Shown one piece after another: positions 7,872 through 15,915 of a DNA stretch of 30,604 nucleotides (its first letter is position 1; every line of letters begins with the position of its first letter). This DNA comes from CAYVAP01 sp964343195 (GTDB lineage Bacteria; Bacteroidota; Bacteroidia; J057). Below the pieces are notes generated by a model, which was given only the letters and a program-made list of their open reading frames with translations, was not told the DNA's origin and did not search any database. The position numbers and the translations under genes are program-made. Location: positions 1-30,604 of the forward strand of contig CAYFIR010000082.1 of the NCBI GenBank assembly GCA_964343195.1, written 5' to 3'.

Positions 7872-9704
7872 TTACTTAAAATACTCTTCAAGCTCTATTT
7901 CTGTTATCTTTTTGATAATGGGGCGACCTCCTGGCCCCTGATGGGGCGCCTGACAACGAAACAGGTCCGTCAATAGCTGACGCATCTCTGTCTGTGACAT
8001 GGGGGTGCCCGGGCTGATGGCGCAGCGTTGGGCTACAGCTTTGGCAATGGCCCTTCCTCTTCCAACTCGTCCCTCTACCCCTCCGGTTTGGTCTAGTTCC
8101 TTCAGCAGTTGTTCGAAAATATCCCTGATACGGGTAGTCGCCACCTCGGTCGGAGCACCATACACGATCAGGGTGTTTTTGCCAAACTCCTTAACCTCAA
8201 AGCCCATCTGCTGCAGGCTGTCGTCAATTTCCTGAAGCAGCACATAGTCAGCAGGAGCAAACTCCAGGGTCTGGGGAAATAACAGCTGCTGTGAAGCTAC
8301 CTGCCTGCCTTCCTGGCTTGCCAGCATTCGCTCAAACAAGACCCGCTGATGGGCCTGCTGCTGCTCGACAATGATCATGTCATCCCCAAACTGTGACAGG
8401 ATGTAGCGCTTTTGAAACTGGGCCACGAAGGTGTCCTCCCGGAATGTTGGCAGAGACTTGTTGGGTTCCACCAGTGAAAGCTGCTTTTCCCGATCCGGAA
8501 CTGACCGTGGAGAAGAAGGAGTATCTGGTTCAGATTGAGGGCGGTACAGGTTTTCCCAGTCCTTACGGCTGACTTTTTCGCGAGGCTGAAAGTTCTGGGG
8601 GCGACTGCTGCGTGAAGAAGAACCTACCGTAGCAGGAGCGGAAGGGGGCTGCTGAGGCTTTCCGTAAATGGCCTCCTTTAGTCCCGGATCCTCAAAGTCA
8701 AATTCCGGGGTTTGATGGTAATCTGCCAGCCCCTTTTTGATTACGCTCTGGAGCAGTTGATACAGGGTTCGCTCATCGTCAAACTTCACCTCGGTTTTGG
8801 TGGGGTGAATGTTGATGTCAACGTGAACGGGATCAATTCCCAGGAAAATGCAATAAAACGGATGGCTATCCTCCGGGATATATTCGGAAAAAGCCTGTGT
8901 AATGGCGTGGTTGAGGTAGTTGCTGCGAATGTAGCGGCCGTTAACGAAGAAGTACTGGTCCCCCCGGGACTTGCGGTGAAATGCCGGGCTGCCAATAAAC
9001 CCGTGGAAGGTCGCGTAGCCCGCGGATTCTTCCACTTCGATCAATTCTCCCTTCAGATCCTGATTGACAAGCGCCACAATCCGATCCTCCAGGGATTGGA
9101 TGGGAAGCTCGTAAACCGGTGTATCGTTGTTGAGTAAGGAAAAATATACCTCAGGGTGGGCGAGTGCCACCCGAATAAATTCGTTGATGATGTGGCGGGT
9201 CTCTACCGGGTTGCTTTTGAGGAAGTTTCGCCGGGCAGGAACATTGTAAAACAGGTTGCGCACCATGAAGGTGCTACCAGATGGCCCGGCCCAGGCTTCG
9301 TGTCGTTTAACTTTACTGGCTTCTACTTCCAGTTCGATGCCCAATTCTGCCTCCGGAAGGCGTGTTCGCAGTTTTACCTGCGCTACCGCCGCGATAGATG
9401 CGAGCGCTTCTCCCCTGAATCCCAGTGTCTGTATGCGAAAAAGGTCATCCTGCTCCCGAATCTTGGAAGTGGCATGTCGCTCAAAAGCCATCCGGGCATC
9501 AGATGCAGACATGCCGGCCCCGTTGTCGGTGACCATGATGAGGTTCTTTCCGGCATTCTTGATCATCAGGTCCACCCGGTCAGCACCCGCATCAATGGCA
9601 TTTTCCAGCAACTCCTTGACCACCGAAGCCGGACGTTGGACGACTTCACCAGCGGCAATCTGGTTGGCAATGGCATCAGGAAGAAGTTGGATGATGTTTC
9701 GCAT
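7872..9704 (-). CDS. mutL: DNA mismatch repair protein MutL
   Basis: 610 aa. The N-terminal GHKL ATPase is complete: ELLENAIDAGA (31-41, E31 and N35), DNGAGM (60-65), RHATSKI (76-82) and TLGFRGEALASI (93-104), followed by the transducer domain with NIHPTKTEVKF (298-308). A low-complexity Ser/Pro/Gln linker runs from about 350 to 410. The C-terminal dimerisation domain has the form AFVAQFQKR-like (FVAQFQKRYILSQFGDD, 426-442). The metal-binding endonuclease motif DQHA(X)2E(X)4E is degenerate here (EQQQAHQRVLFE, 447-458), and the late CPHGRP motif reads GPGGRP (590-595). The protein couples MutS mismatch recognition to downstream repair. First gene of a likely minus-strand operon with the rhomboid pair and EEP gene. 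Confidence 0.96.
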   Translation of the reverse strand: MRNIIQLLPDAIANQIAAGEVVQRPASVVKELLENAIDAGADRVDLMIKNAGKNLIMVTDNGAGMSASDARMAFERHATSKIREQDDLFRIQTLGFRGEALASIAAVAQVKLRTRLPEAELGIELEVEASKVKRHEAWAGPSGSTFMVRNLFYNVPARRNFLKSNPVETRHIINEFIRVALAHPEVYFSLLNNDTPVYELPIQSLEDRIVALVNQDLKGELIEVEESAGYATFHGFIGSPAFHRKSRGDQYFFVNGRYIRSNYLNHAITQAFSEYIPEDSHPFYCIFLGIDPVHVDINIHPTKTEVKFDDERTLYQLLQSVIKKGLADYHQTPEFDFEDPGLKEAIYGKPQQPPSAPATVGSSSRSSRPQNFQPREKVSRKDWENLYRPQSEPDTPSSPRSVPDREKQLSLVEPNKSLPTFREDTFVAQFQKRYILSQFGDDMIIVEQQQAHQRVLFERMLASQEGRQVASQQLLFPQTLEFAPADYVLLQEIDDSLQQMGFEVKEFGKNTLIVYGAPTEVATTRIRDIFEQLLKELDQTGGVEGRVGRGRAIAKAVAQRCAISPGTPMSQTEMRQLLTDLFRCQAPHQGPGGRPIIKKITEIELEEYFK

Positions 9705-9817
9705 AGGTGGTGAGGCGGGAGGAAATCTGGTTTTCGGCTACCTGTCTATTAACACACGACAAAAGACGCAAGAGGTTAGGTCTTTAGTCTAAATTGTGGG
9801 AATTAAAGGTACCAAAT

Positions 9818-9836
9818 TTTAGGTTTTAGCCCTAAA
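9818..9836 (-). terminator. Weak hairpin after the GT-C gene
   Basis: TTTAGG (read on minus) pairs with CCTAAA 7 nt away, directly after the TAG of the gene at 9837-11852, followed by ATTTGG. The stem is only 6 bp and the T run is poor, so it may not terminate efficiently. Confidence 0.25.
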
Positions 9837-11852
9837 CTAATGATGCCCGATGGAAAGTTTGCCTTTGCGAACTTGATGCCTCCTTTTCTCCGGGTTCCAC
9901 AGATAAACCTTCAGGACAGATCCGGATCCCAATGCAGCAGATTCCAGTGGGAGATCGACTCTGACGGGCCACCAGGTTGTCAGTGCCTTCATTTGCTGCT
10001 GGAAAGGCTTCCCATGCCATTTGAGCGTATTTTCTGCGGAGTCTTCTACCGTAGCGACCAGGGTCAAAGGGACATCCGCTTCATGCCAGACTTCTGCTTC
10101 TAACTGTATTACCCAGGGCTGAGTAGGAGCGTCAGCAATGGCTTCGGGTAAATCAAGAGAAAGGGTAAGGGCAAATTCTTCCGAAAAATCAGCTTTATCC
10201 CAGGCGAAGGTTTTTGCAATGGTCAACTCCTGCAGGCCTGGCAGGTAAAAGACCTGCAGCCCACCTTCTTCAAAATGTAGGGTGTCAGTTCCAGCAGGTA
10301 GGCGCTGTGCCCAATAGGGCCAGTCTTCGTAGGCGACGCCCGCCTGATACTGTGTATGGCCATCCAGTAATAGGTAAAATGGCTTGTCCAGCAAATTTCG
10401 TGAATCGGCCTCGGTAAAATCGTGGTATAGTTCCCTGGTTCCGGGTTCGAATCGTTGGTAGTAGGGCCCGAGGTTCATCCAGATGCGATCGGTGAAAATG
10501 GGAACATCTCCCTGTTTTTTTTCTGCGAACTCCAGGAAAGCATCTCTGCGTCCTGCAAAGTCATACTCCTGGGCCTCGCGAATCCCCTGGACAGGCCATA
10601 GAGCAAGGGAGATGACAAATCCCAGTAACAGCAACCGGGCACCACCGATTTCGGAAAGATTGCGCGTATAGGGCTTGTAACTACGCAATGCCGCTCCCAG
10701 TGCGAGGACAGCGCCGACCGGGAAGTACAGCCATTCTGCCGAAGGATACCCCTGCGAAAAAGCGATGACACCGGCCACGAGCACCAGAATTGCCATTCGC
10801 CAGAACACCCTGCCTCCTGGGGGCTCATCTTTCCAGGCCCAGCCAACCGTAACGGCTGCTACCGGAACAATGAAGAGGTAATGTCGCACATCGAGGCAAA
10901 GGGGTTGGTAGTGATCCAGTGACAGGGTCATGAAGTTGCCGCAGAGCAGCAGCCCCAGAGTACTCAGCCACCAGAAAGCCGCCGGAGAGTGCCGACGTGC
11001 CTGTCCCTTGGGCCAGCCCGCCAGGGCCAGTAAGGGCGTTAGCAGCGTTCCCTGCCGCAACAAATCCAGCCACCAGGCATAGGTGATCCGGTCCATCAGG
11101 ACGGATTTTGGCTGTAGGTGATAGGAGCAGGCATTTTGATAGCTATTGGCAAAAATCGCCGACACCCGGCTCATGGGATTTCCTGTCAGCCCGGTGAGTA
11201 TCCCCAGGTAAATCGCCATCAGCAGGACCCCGATCCCGATAGTGGTCAGCCAGAACCGGTATTCCCTCCGAACGATGAGCCCATAAGCCAGCAAAAAGAC
11301 TACCAACGGTAAAACCAGTATGATGGAGCCTTTGGTCAGCAGGCCCAGCATCAGAGCGCCGGAAAAGATCAGCGCCTGACGAAAAGTTTTAGGCTGTGGA
11401 TCGTGATAGAGGTATTGGGCGTAGGCATGCAAGGCCAGCATGACGCTCAGCGCCACGATTGCATCGGCCATGAGCACCTGGCTATAGGCCAGGGTCCAGC
11501 GCTCAAACACAAATAGCGCCACCCCAATGGTTAGCCCCCACCTCCCGACATTTCTGATCTGTCGCCAAACCATTGTCAGGGTCAACCCGGTAGCTATCAG
11601 AGCAGGAAGAATAGAACTGAAATCCCTTATTCCGAACAGTGCGTAACTCACAGTTGTCGGGGCCAGCAGCCCCCAGCGGTAGGAAAAATGGCTTTCGGGA
11701 ACGAAGTTACCCGCCAACCAGCCGTGAGCCAGCTCAGCATAGAGCATGTCGTCGAAGCCATTGTGCCCGGCAAAGCCAAGCAGGTGGTGCAGCAGCAGCC
11801 ACACATAGCCCCCTACGAGCAATAGGGTGTCATACCGAAAGGCCTTTCGCAT
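9837..11852 (-). CDS. GT-C family membrane glycosyltransferase (GT39/ArnT-like)
   Basis: 671 aa from the ATG at 11852, which is preceded by GAAG; a GTG 14 codons upstream has no ribosome site. About ten membrane helices fill the first ~420 residues. The first periplasmic loop begins HNGFDDMLYAELAHGWL, carrying the acidic pair (D34, D35) expected for GT-C enzymes that use polyprenyl-phosphate sugars, and VLMADAIVAL marks a later membrane helix. The last ~250 residues are soluble and beta-rich, probably periplasmic (DAPTQPWVIQLEAEVWHEAD, LKVYLWNPEKR). It probably transfers a sugar from a lipid carrier to a protein or lipid on the outer face of the inner membrane; donor and acceptor are unknown. 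It stands alone, divergent from pyrR. Confidence 0.8.
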   Translation of the reverse strand: MRKAFRYDTLLLVGGYVWLLLHHLLGFAGHNGFDDMLYAELAHGWLAGNFVPESHFSYRWGLLAPTTVSYALFGIRDFSSILPALIATGLTLTMVWRQIRNVGRWGLTIGVALFVFERWTLAYSQVLMADAIVALSVMLALHAYAQYLYHDPQPKTFRQALIFSGALMLGLLTKGSIILVLPLVVFLLAYGLIVRREYRFWLTTIGIGVLLMAIYLGILTGLTGNPMSRVSAIFANSYQNACSYHLQPKSVLMDRITYAWWLDLLRQGTLLTPLLALAGWPKGQARRHSPAAFWWLSTLGLLLCGNFMTLSLDHYQPLCLDVRHYLFIVPVAAVTVGWAWKDEPPGGRVFWRMAILVLVAGVIAFSQGYPSAEWLYFPVGAVLALGAALRSYKPYTRNLSEIGGARLLLLGFVISLALWPVQGIREAQEYDFAGRRDAFLEFAEKKQGDVPIFTDRIWMNLGPYYQRFEPGTRELYHDFTEADSRNLLDKPFYLLLDGHTQYQAGVAYEDWPYWAQRLPAGTDTLHFEEGGLQVFYLPGLQELTIAKTFAWDKADFSEEFALTLSLDLPEAIADAPTQPWVIQLEAEVWHEADVPLTLVATVEDSAENTLKWHGKPFQQQMKALTTWWPVRVDLPLESAALGSGSVLKVYLWNPEKRRHQVRKGKLSIGHH

Positions 11853-12013
11853 GGCTTCAAAATTAGCAGAATCAGGGGGTTTTCCTATTTCCACCAGCGG
11901 ACATCAATGTAGCAATTTGGCTCAGGTCTCTCCCCCCTTATTTCCTCTATGCCTTTTCCTATCTCGGCTTCAAGAATCTTGCTCACTGATCCAAATATTT
12001 GCAATTTGCGGCC

Positions 12014-12565
12014 ATGAACCAGCCAGAGCAACTCGACCTGTTTCCCGATGGAAAGCTCAGAATAACCCTGTTGCGGCTCTGTCACCAGTTGATTGAGCAG
12101 TATGGGAGTTTTGACCAGACGGTGATGCTTGGGCTCCAGCCAAGGGGCATTTATGTGGCCCGTCGTATCCAGGAAATGCTGAAGGATCTGGTTCCTGAGG
12201 CGAATATTCCCTACGGAGAGCTGGACGTGACCTTTTTTCGGGATGACTTTCGCAAGCGGGATACGCCACTGGAGGCCAATCGGACTCAGGTTGACTTTTT
12301 GATTGAAGACAAGCGCGTGATCCTTGTCGATGATGTGCTCTATACCGGTCGTACCATCCGGGCGGCCATGGACGCGATGCTGGCCTATGGGCGGCCCAGG
12401 TCGGTAGAATTATTGGCACTGGTGGACCGTCAGCACGAACGGGAATTGCCCATCGAACCCACCTACGTGGGCATCCTGGTAGACACGATCGAGACCCAGC
12501 GTGTGCTGGTTCAACTGAAGGAGTCAGGCGGAGAAGACAAAGTGCTGCTGGTTTCTCAGGAATAA
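12014..12565 (+). CDS. pyrR: Bifunctional pyr regulatory protein / uracil phosphoribosyltransferase PyrR
   Basis: 183 aa from the ATG at 12014; a TTG five codons earlier is unnecessary. It has a type I phosphoribosyltransferase fold with the PRPP-binding loop VILVDDVLYTGRTIRAAMDA (102-121, D106 and D107), the GLQPRG loop (40-45) and the PyrR-type DVTFFRDDFRKRD segment (71-83). It converts uracil and PRPP to UMP, and in Firmicutes binds pyr mRNA to trigger attenuation. I saw no PyrR-binding anti-antiterminator in the leader (11853-12013) or before pyrB, so RNA regulation here is unproven. pyrB follows 130 bp later on the same strand. The 161-bp space to the divergent GT-C gene must hold promoters for both. 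Confidence 0.95.
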   Translation: MNQPEQLDLFPDGKLRITLLRLCHQLIEQYGSFDQTVMLGLQPRGIYVARRIQEMLKDLVPEANIPYGELDVTFFRDDFRKRDTPLEANRTQVDFLIEDKRVILVDDVLYTGRTIRAAMDAMLAYGRPRSVELLALVDRQHERELPIEPTYVGILVDTIETQRVLVQLKESGGEDKVLLVSQE

Positions 12566-12695
12566 GAAATTTGTGATTCGTCATTCGAAATTGAATGTGC
12601 TTATGGGCAGGCTCTCATTCCTGTTTTGGGTTTAAAAGCTAAGATGTCCCCCAAGCACCAACATAATTACTCAAGACTTTAACTCACTCCTCGCT

Positions 12696-13616
12696 ATGGC
12701 ACTCAGCACTCGGCATCTTCTCGGCATCAAATACATCACCCGCGAGGACATTGAGTTGATTTTTGAAACGGCAGACAATTTCAAGGAGGTCATCAACCGA
12801 CCCATCAAAAAGGTGCCGTCTCTGCGGGACATCACCATCGCCAACCTTTTCTTCGAAAATTCCACCCGTACCCGCATCTCTTTCGAGTTGGCGGAAAAGC
12901 GACTTTCGGCTGATACCGTAAACTTCAGTGCCTCTTCCAGTTCGGTCAAAAAGGGGGAGACCCTGCTCGACACCGTCAACAACATCCTGGCGATGAAGGT
13001 CGATATGGTGGTGATGCGCCACCCCCTGCCGGGAGCGCACGTGTTTCTGAGCAAGCACATCCCCGCCCAGATCGTCAACGCAGGCGACGGTACCCACGAG
13101 CACCCGACCCAGGCGCTGCTGGACTGCTTTTCGCTGCGGGAGAAATTCGGTTCACTGGAGGGCAAAAACATCGCCATCGTAGGCGACATCACCCACAGCC
13201 GGGTGGCCCTGTCCAATATATTCGCGCTGAAATTACTCGGCGCCAATGTGCGTGTCTGTGGGCCTCCCACGCTGATTCCCAAGCACATCGGAGACCTCGG
13301 CATCGAGGTCAGCCACGACCTCCGCGACACCCTAAACTGGGCCGACGCGGCCAACATGCTCCGCATCCAGTTGGAGCGGCAGGACATCCGCTATTTTCCC
13401 AGCATCCGGGAATATACGCTGCTCTACGGGCTAGACCTGCCCACCCTTCAGTCCCTCGACAAGGAGTTGGTCATCATGCACCCCGGCCCCATCAACCGCG
13501 GCGTCGAGATCACCAGTGAGGTGGCCGATTCGCCCCAGTCGATCATCCTCGATCAGGTACAGAATGGCGTAGCGGTCAGGATGGCCGTGCTGTTTTTACT
13601 GGCGCAGGTGAAGTAG
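12696..13616 (+). CDS. pyrB: Aspartate carbamoyltransferase catalytic subunit
   Basis: 306 aa, normal length for the catalytic chain. The carbamoyl-phosphate loop FFENSTRTRISFELAEKR (52-69) is intact, with SSSVKKGET (81-89) carrying the active-site lysine, the HPTQALLD motif (136-143) and MHPGPINRG (261-269). The enzyme joins carbamoyl phosphate and L-aspartate to N-carbamoyl-L-aspartate, the committed step of de novo pyrimidine synthesis, in the cytoplasm. Paired with pyrR upstream. No regulatory pyrI chain follows in this window. The G+C content is clearly higher than that of the genes beyond 22 kb, consistent with a resident core gene. Confidence 0.97.
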   Translation: MALSTRHLLGIKYITREDIELIFETADNFKEVINRPIKKVPSLRDITIANLFFENSTRTRISFELAEKRLSADTVNFSASSSSVKKGETLLDTVNNILAMKVDMVVMRHPLPGAHVFLSKHIPAQIVNAGDGTHEHPTQALLDCFSLREKFGSLEGKNIAIVGDITHSRVALSNIFALKLLGANVRVCGPPTLIPKHIGDLGIEVSHDLRDTLNWADAANMLRIQLERQDIRYFPSIREYTLLYGLDLPTLQSLDKELVIMHPGPINRGVEITSEVADSPQSIILDQVQNGVAVRMAVLFLLAQVK

Positions 13617-13633
13617 GAGGGCGTTTGGAGTTT

Positions 13634-13646
13634 CCCGCTCTGCGGG
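13634..13646. terminator. Small hairpin after pyrB (possible weak terminator)
   Basis: CCCGC-TCT-GCGGG lies 17 bp after the pyrB stop, within TTTCCCGCTCTGCGGGATTT. A near copy (AATCCCGCGAAGCAGGAAAC, on the opposite strand) lies just after the polA stop at 16333-16352. No T run follows, so termination is only a possibility; it may be a dispersed palindromic word. Confidence 0.35.
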
Positions 13647-13702
13647 ATTTCGCTGCGCTCAACGGAGTTCGGAGTTCGAAGTTTAGCAGTCGCCCGTCCA
13701 AA

Positions 13703-13818
13703 GACGGAAAAATTAGGATTGCACCGGGATCGGAGTCCCGGCGCAACAGGGTGGTTGGTTGATCGACGTCTCCCGAACGTCGATCCAGTCTAGTTTTTGG
13801 GACTCCGCTCCCCCACCA
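13703..13818. repeat. Nested-hairpin direct repeat, copy 1 (overlaps a gene end)
   Basis: Shares its sequence order with 14583-14697: GCACCGGGATCGGAGTCCC, GCGCAACA, GTTGATCGACGTCTCC, GAACGTCGATCC, then GGGACTCCG.TCCCCC. Two nested stems are visible: outer GGGATCGGAGTCCC against GGGACTCCGCTCCC, inner GATCGACGT against ACGTCGATC. Its right end encodes the last residues and stop codon of the minus-strand gene at 13790-14509. Confidence 0.85.
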
Positions 13819-14509
13819 GCTCAGGAAAGTCTTCATGCAGACCGCTCGATACCTTCACCTGCTGCCCGGACTGGAGCAAGTGGGACTGAATTTCTGCTAA
13901 GAGCTTTTCTTCCTGGCCTTCTTTTAATCGCCTGAGGGGAACGCTAATCGTTTTTTCTCCTTTTAGATAGAGGATCCTGAATACCCCGTCGCAGCTTAGC
14001 TCACGAATATCTTCCCAGTGGAAGGCACGCCATGGCTCTGTCGTTCCAATGCCCTCTTCATTGAGCCAGAGGCGGGGCCAGCCTATCGCATATTTCCATA
14101 TATCCTTGATCAGATGCCCGATAGCCACCAATGCCCAAACAATTCCCGTTGGCTCCATTCTTAGCTTGTCATTTGTTCCCTCCCATGGTCCCAGCCATAA
14201 AACGGCATAGATAGTTGCCAAAACGGAAAACATGGAAATACCTGCAAATCTTTTCTGATGGAGTTGGTATTGCTGATGAATTCCTTTCAGGGCTAAATTA
14301 GCCATTCTATATCTCTGCGAATCAAAGTATAGGGAGCTTAGAAACGCAAGGATTAGCAGTACGAGCCCTACGACCATATCGGGACTTGAGGTAAATGAGC
14401 CTCTCCATTTTCCCGGGCCTTGCCAAATGACATACCCCAGCCAAATAAACAAAGCGATCACCGGAAAATATTGAAAAAACCAACTTGAGGTGCGTGGCTT
14501 AGGTGGCAT
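13790..14509 (-). CDS. Hypothetical membrane protein with C-terminal PH-like domain
   Basis: 239 aa, not recognised as a named family. Four membrane helices are predicted by eye at about 12-30, 45-63, 90-108 and 122-140. The remainder is soluble, with a strand pattern like bacterial PH domains that follow membrane segments (RLWLNEEGIGTTEPWRAF, WEDIRELSC, RILYLKGEKTISVPL) and then a helix (LKEGQEEKLLAEIQSHLL). The last ten codons (ELVGERSPKN) and the stop lie inside a nested-hairpin repeat, and a second copy of that repeat lies 74 bp upstream of its start, so the gene is bracketed by direct repeats. Lower G+C than neighbouring pyrB and ubiX suggests it may have arrived separately. The protein at 23550-24107 has a comparable layout. 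Confidence 0.65.
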   Translation of the reverse strand: MPPKPRTSSWFFQYFPVIALFIWLGYVIWQGPGKWRGSFTSSPDMVVGLVLLILAFLSSLYFDSQRYRMANLALKGIHQQYQLHQKRFAGISMFSVLATIYAVLWLGPWEGTNDKLRMEPTGIVWALVAIGHLIKDIWKYAIGWPRLWLNEEGIGTTEPWRAFHWEDIRELSCDGVFRILYLKGEKTISVPLRRLKEGQEEKLLAEIQSHLLQSGQQVKVSSGLHEDFPELVGERSPKN

Positions 14510-14582
14510 GGTCGTGGGATTTTTGAGTGCTAATTCAAGCTAGCCAATGGGGCAATTTTACGCAAGTGAAAAGCCCGTGCTG

Positions 14583-14697
14583 AGACGTAAAAACCAGACT
14601 GCACCGGGATCGGAGTCCCTGCGCAACAAGATGGGCAGGTTGATCGACGTCTCCTGAACGTCGATCCTGCCTGGTCTTGGGGACTCCGATCCCCCAA
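14583..14697. repeat. Nested-hairpin direct repeat, copy 2
   Basis: Same orientation as copy 1. The outer stem GGGATCGGAGTCCC (14605-14618) pairs with GGGACTCCGATCCC, which is better matched than in copy 1; the inner stem is GGCAGG..GATCGACGT against ACGTCGATC.CTGCC around the loop CTCCTGA. It lies between the start of the membrane-protein gene and ubiX. Confidence 0.85.
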
Positions 14698-14789
14698 TTC
14701 CCGTAACTTTGTTGCAACACCTTCCTGTTTAGTTGGTTAGAGAGAATGCGCTGGCACGGAGACGAATCAGGCCAGGATCAACCAAAACT

Positions 14790-15368
14790 ATGAGCAACAA
14801 ACAGCGAATCATCATCGGCATCAGTGGAGCAAGCGGAGTAGAATATGGCCTGAAGGCCCTGGAACTTCTCAAAGACACGAATCTGGAAACCCATCTGGTT
14901 GTCAGCAAGGGCGCTTCGCTGGTGCGTACGCTGGAGACCCCTGTCACCCATCAGGATCTGGTCGATCTGGCGGACGCCAGTTATTCGCCCAACGACATGG
15001 GGGCGGCGATATCGAGTGGTTCGTTCAAGACGGTGGGGATGCTGATCGCCCCTTGCTCGGTTAAGACGATGTCGGAGATTGCAACGGGCGTGACCAATAC
15101 GCTGCTATCCAGAGCGGCAGATGTCGTGCTGAAGGAACGCCGCAGGCTGGTGCTGATGTTTCGCGAGACGCCGCTACATGCAGGGCACATCCAGAGCATG
15201 GCGACTGTCACCAACATGGGCGGGATCGTCATGCCTCCCGTCCCGGCCTTTTACATGAATCCCAAGTCCATCGATGAAATGGTCACACACTCCGTATCAC
15301 GGGCGCTGGATCTTTTCGGGCTGGATCTGGAGATCCCGCGCTGGCGGGAGGAGCCTGTACAGCAGTAA
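14790..15368 (+). CDS. ubiX: Flavin prenyltransferase UbiX
   Basis: 192 aa from the ATG at 14790; an upstream ATG at 14733 would add 19 residues ahead of the conserved start and is less likely. The flavin-binding GISGASG (10-16) opens the Rossmann-like fold. Family motifs follow: SSGSF (75-79), APCSVKTMSEIATGVTNTLL (87-106), RAADVVLKERRRLVLMFRE (108-126) and TPLHAGHI (127-134). UbiX joins dimethylallyl (mono)phosphate to FMN to make prenylated FMN, the cofactor of UbiD decarboxylases. No ubiD lies in this window, so the partner is elsewhere. It is the last gene before the doxX remnant. Confidence 0.95.
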   Translation: MSNKQRIIIGISGASGVEYGLKALELLKDTNLETHLVVSKGASLVRTLETPVTHQDLVDLADASYSPNDMGAAISSGSFKTVGMLIAPCSVKTMSEIATGVTNTLLSRAADVVLKERRRLVLMFRETPLHAGHIQSMATVTNMGGIVMPPVPAFYMNPKSIDEMVTHSVSRALDLFGLDLEIPRWREEPVQQ

Positions 15369-15389
15369 ATCCGGCATTTCCCACCTATC

Positions 15390-15556
15390 TCAGGCCTTCT
15401 TCTTGCTCGACAGCCAGGCATCAACGGAATATTTGCCTGCGCCCAAAATGAGCAGGCTCACAAGGCCAAGAATGTATAGTTGCAGCTTTCCTGCCCCGAG
15501 AAGCCATTGCCTCCATGTACGACAAATCGATCCTGGTTCAGTATTGAGAGCGCAAC
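15390..15556 (-). pseudogene. C-terminal remnant of a DoxX-family gene
   Basis: On the minus strand one frame reads ALSILNQDRFVVHGGNGFSG and then QESCNYTFLAL before a stop; the next frame continues LYILGLVSLLILGAGKYSVD, then AWLSSKKKA and a stop at 15390. HGGNGF followed by a hydrophobic helix and GAGKYSVDAWL is the pattern at the C-terminus of DoxX-like membrane proteins. So this is a DoxX end with a frameshift near 15425-15470 and no 5' part: upstream it runs straight into the PIN toxin gene, which overlaps its first bases. The DoxX assignment rests on motif memory only. Confidence 0.6.
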
Positions 15557-15915
15557 AATAGCCCAGGTATCATTTGAAAATCTTTGCGATTTAAGCTGAA
15601 GAGCTCGACTTGGTAAACGAGCGCAGTAGCAGCAATGATGGCGTCGGGAATGCTGATTCCGTGCGACAGCCCATAGATATCGATCAATTGTGTCGATAGA
15701 TTCAAAATCGACTGGTCAACATCTAGCAATTGAAAACCGCTGATTTGTTTTTTGATTGAGACAAGTTCCTGTTTGTTGCGTGCCCCTTTCAGCAACTCCA
15801 TTACCACTACAGAGTTGAGCGCTAGAGCGTTTTTACCCTCCTGATTGACAAAGTTGGCAGCCGTAGCATTACCTCTCAACCAGTCAATTATGATGGTAGT
15901 ATCCAAAAGTGTCAT
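15538..15915 (-). CDS. PIN-domain toxin, VapC-like ribonuclease
   Basis: 125 aa from the ATG at 15915, which overlaps the antitoxin stop as ATGA; an ATG two codons earlier (15921) is also possible. The PIN acidic residues are in place: D5 in LLDTT, E40 in VVMELLKG, D91 in IPDAIIAATA, and D112 in LNRKDF. VapC toxins are Mg-dependent RNases that cut tRNA or rRNA and are held inactive by the partner antitoxin. Translational overlap with the gene at 15912-16214 supports a toxin-antitoxin pair. The 3' end overlaps the doxX remnant, suggesting that the module landed there. Confidence 0.85.
   Translation of the reverse strand: MTLLDTTIIIDWLRGNATAANFVNQEGKNALALNSVVVMELLKGARNKQELVSIKKQISGFQLLDVDQSILNLSTQLIDIYGLSHGISIPDAIIAATALVYQVELFSLNRKDFQMIPGLLLRSQY

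Noticed and set aside
8712..9137. Plus-strand open frames opposite mutL
   Set aside because: They overlap intact conserved MutL motifs and carry no domain of their own.
10444..10453. GGTTCGAATC, identical to a tRNA T-loop core
   Set aside because: It lies inside the GT-C gene and no acceptor, D or anticodon stem can be formed around it.
13634..13760. PyrR-type attenuator around the pyr genes
   Set aside because: No PyrR-binding loop consensus was found in the leader of pyrR or between pyrR and pyrB; the hairpins after pyrB belong to repeats.
14733..14789. N-terminal extension of UbiX from an upstream ATG
   Set aside because: The 19 added residues (MVRENALARRR...) precede the normal family start and show no conservation pattern.
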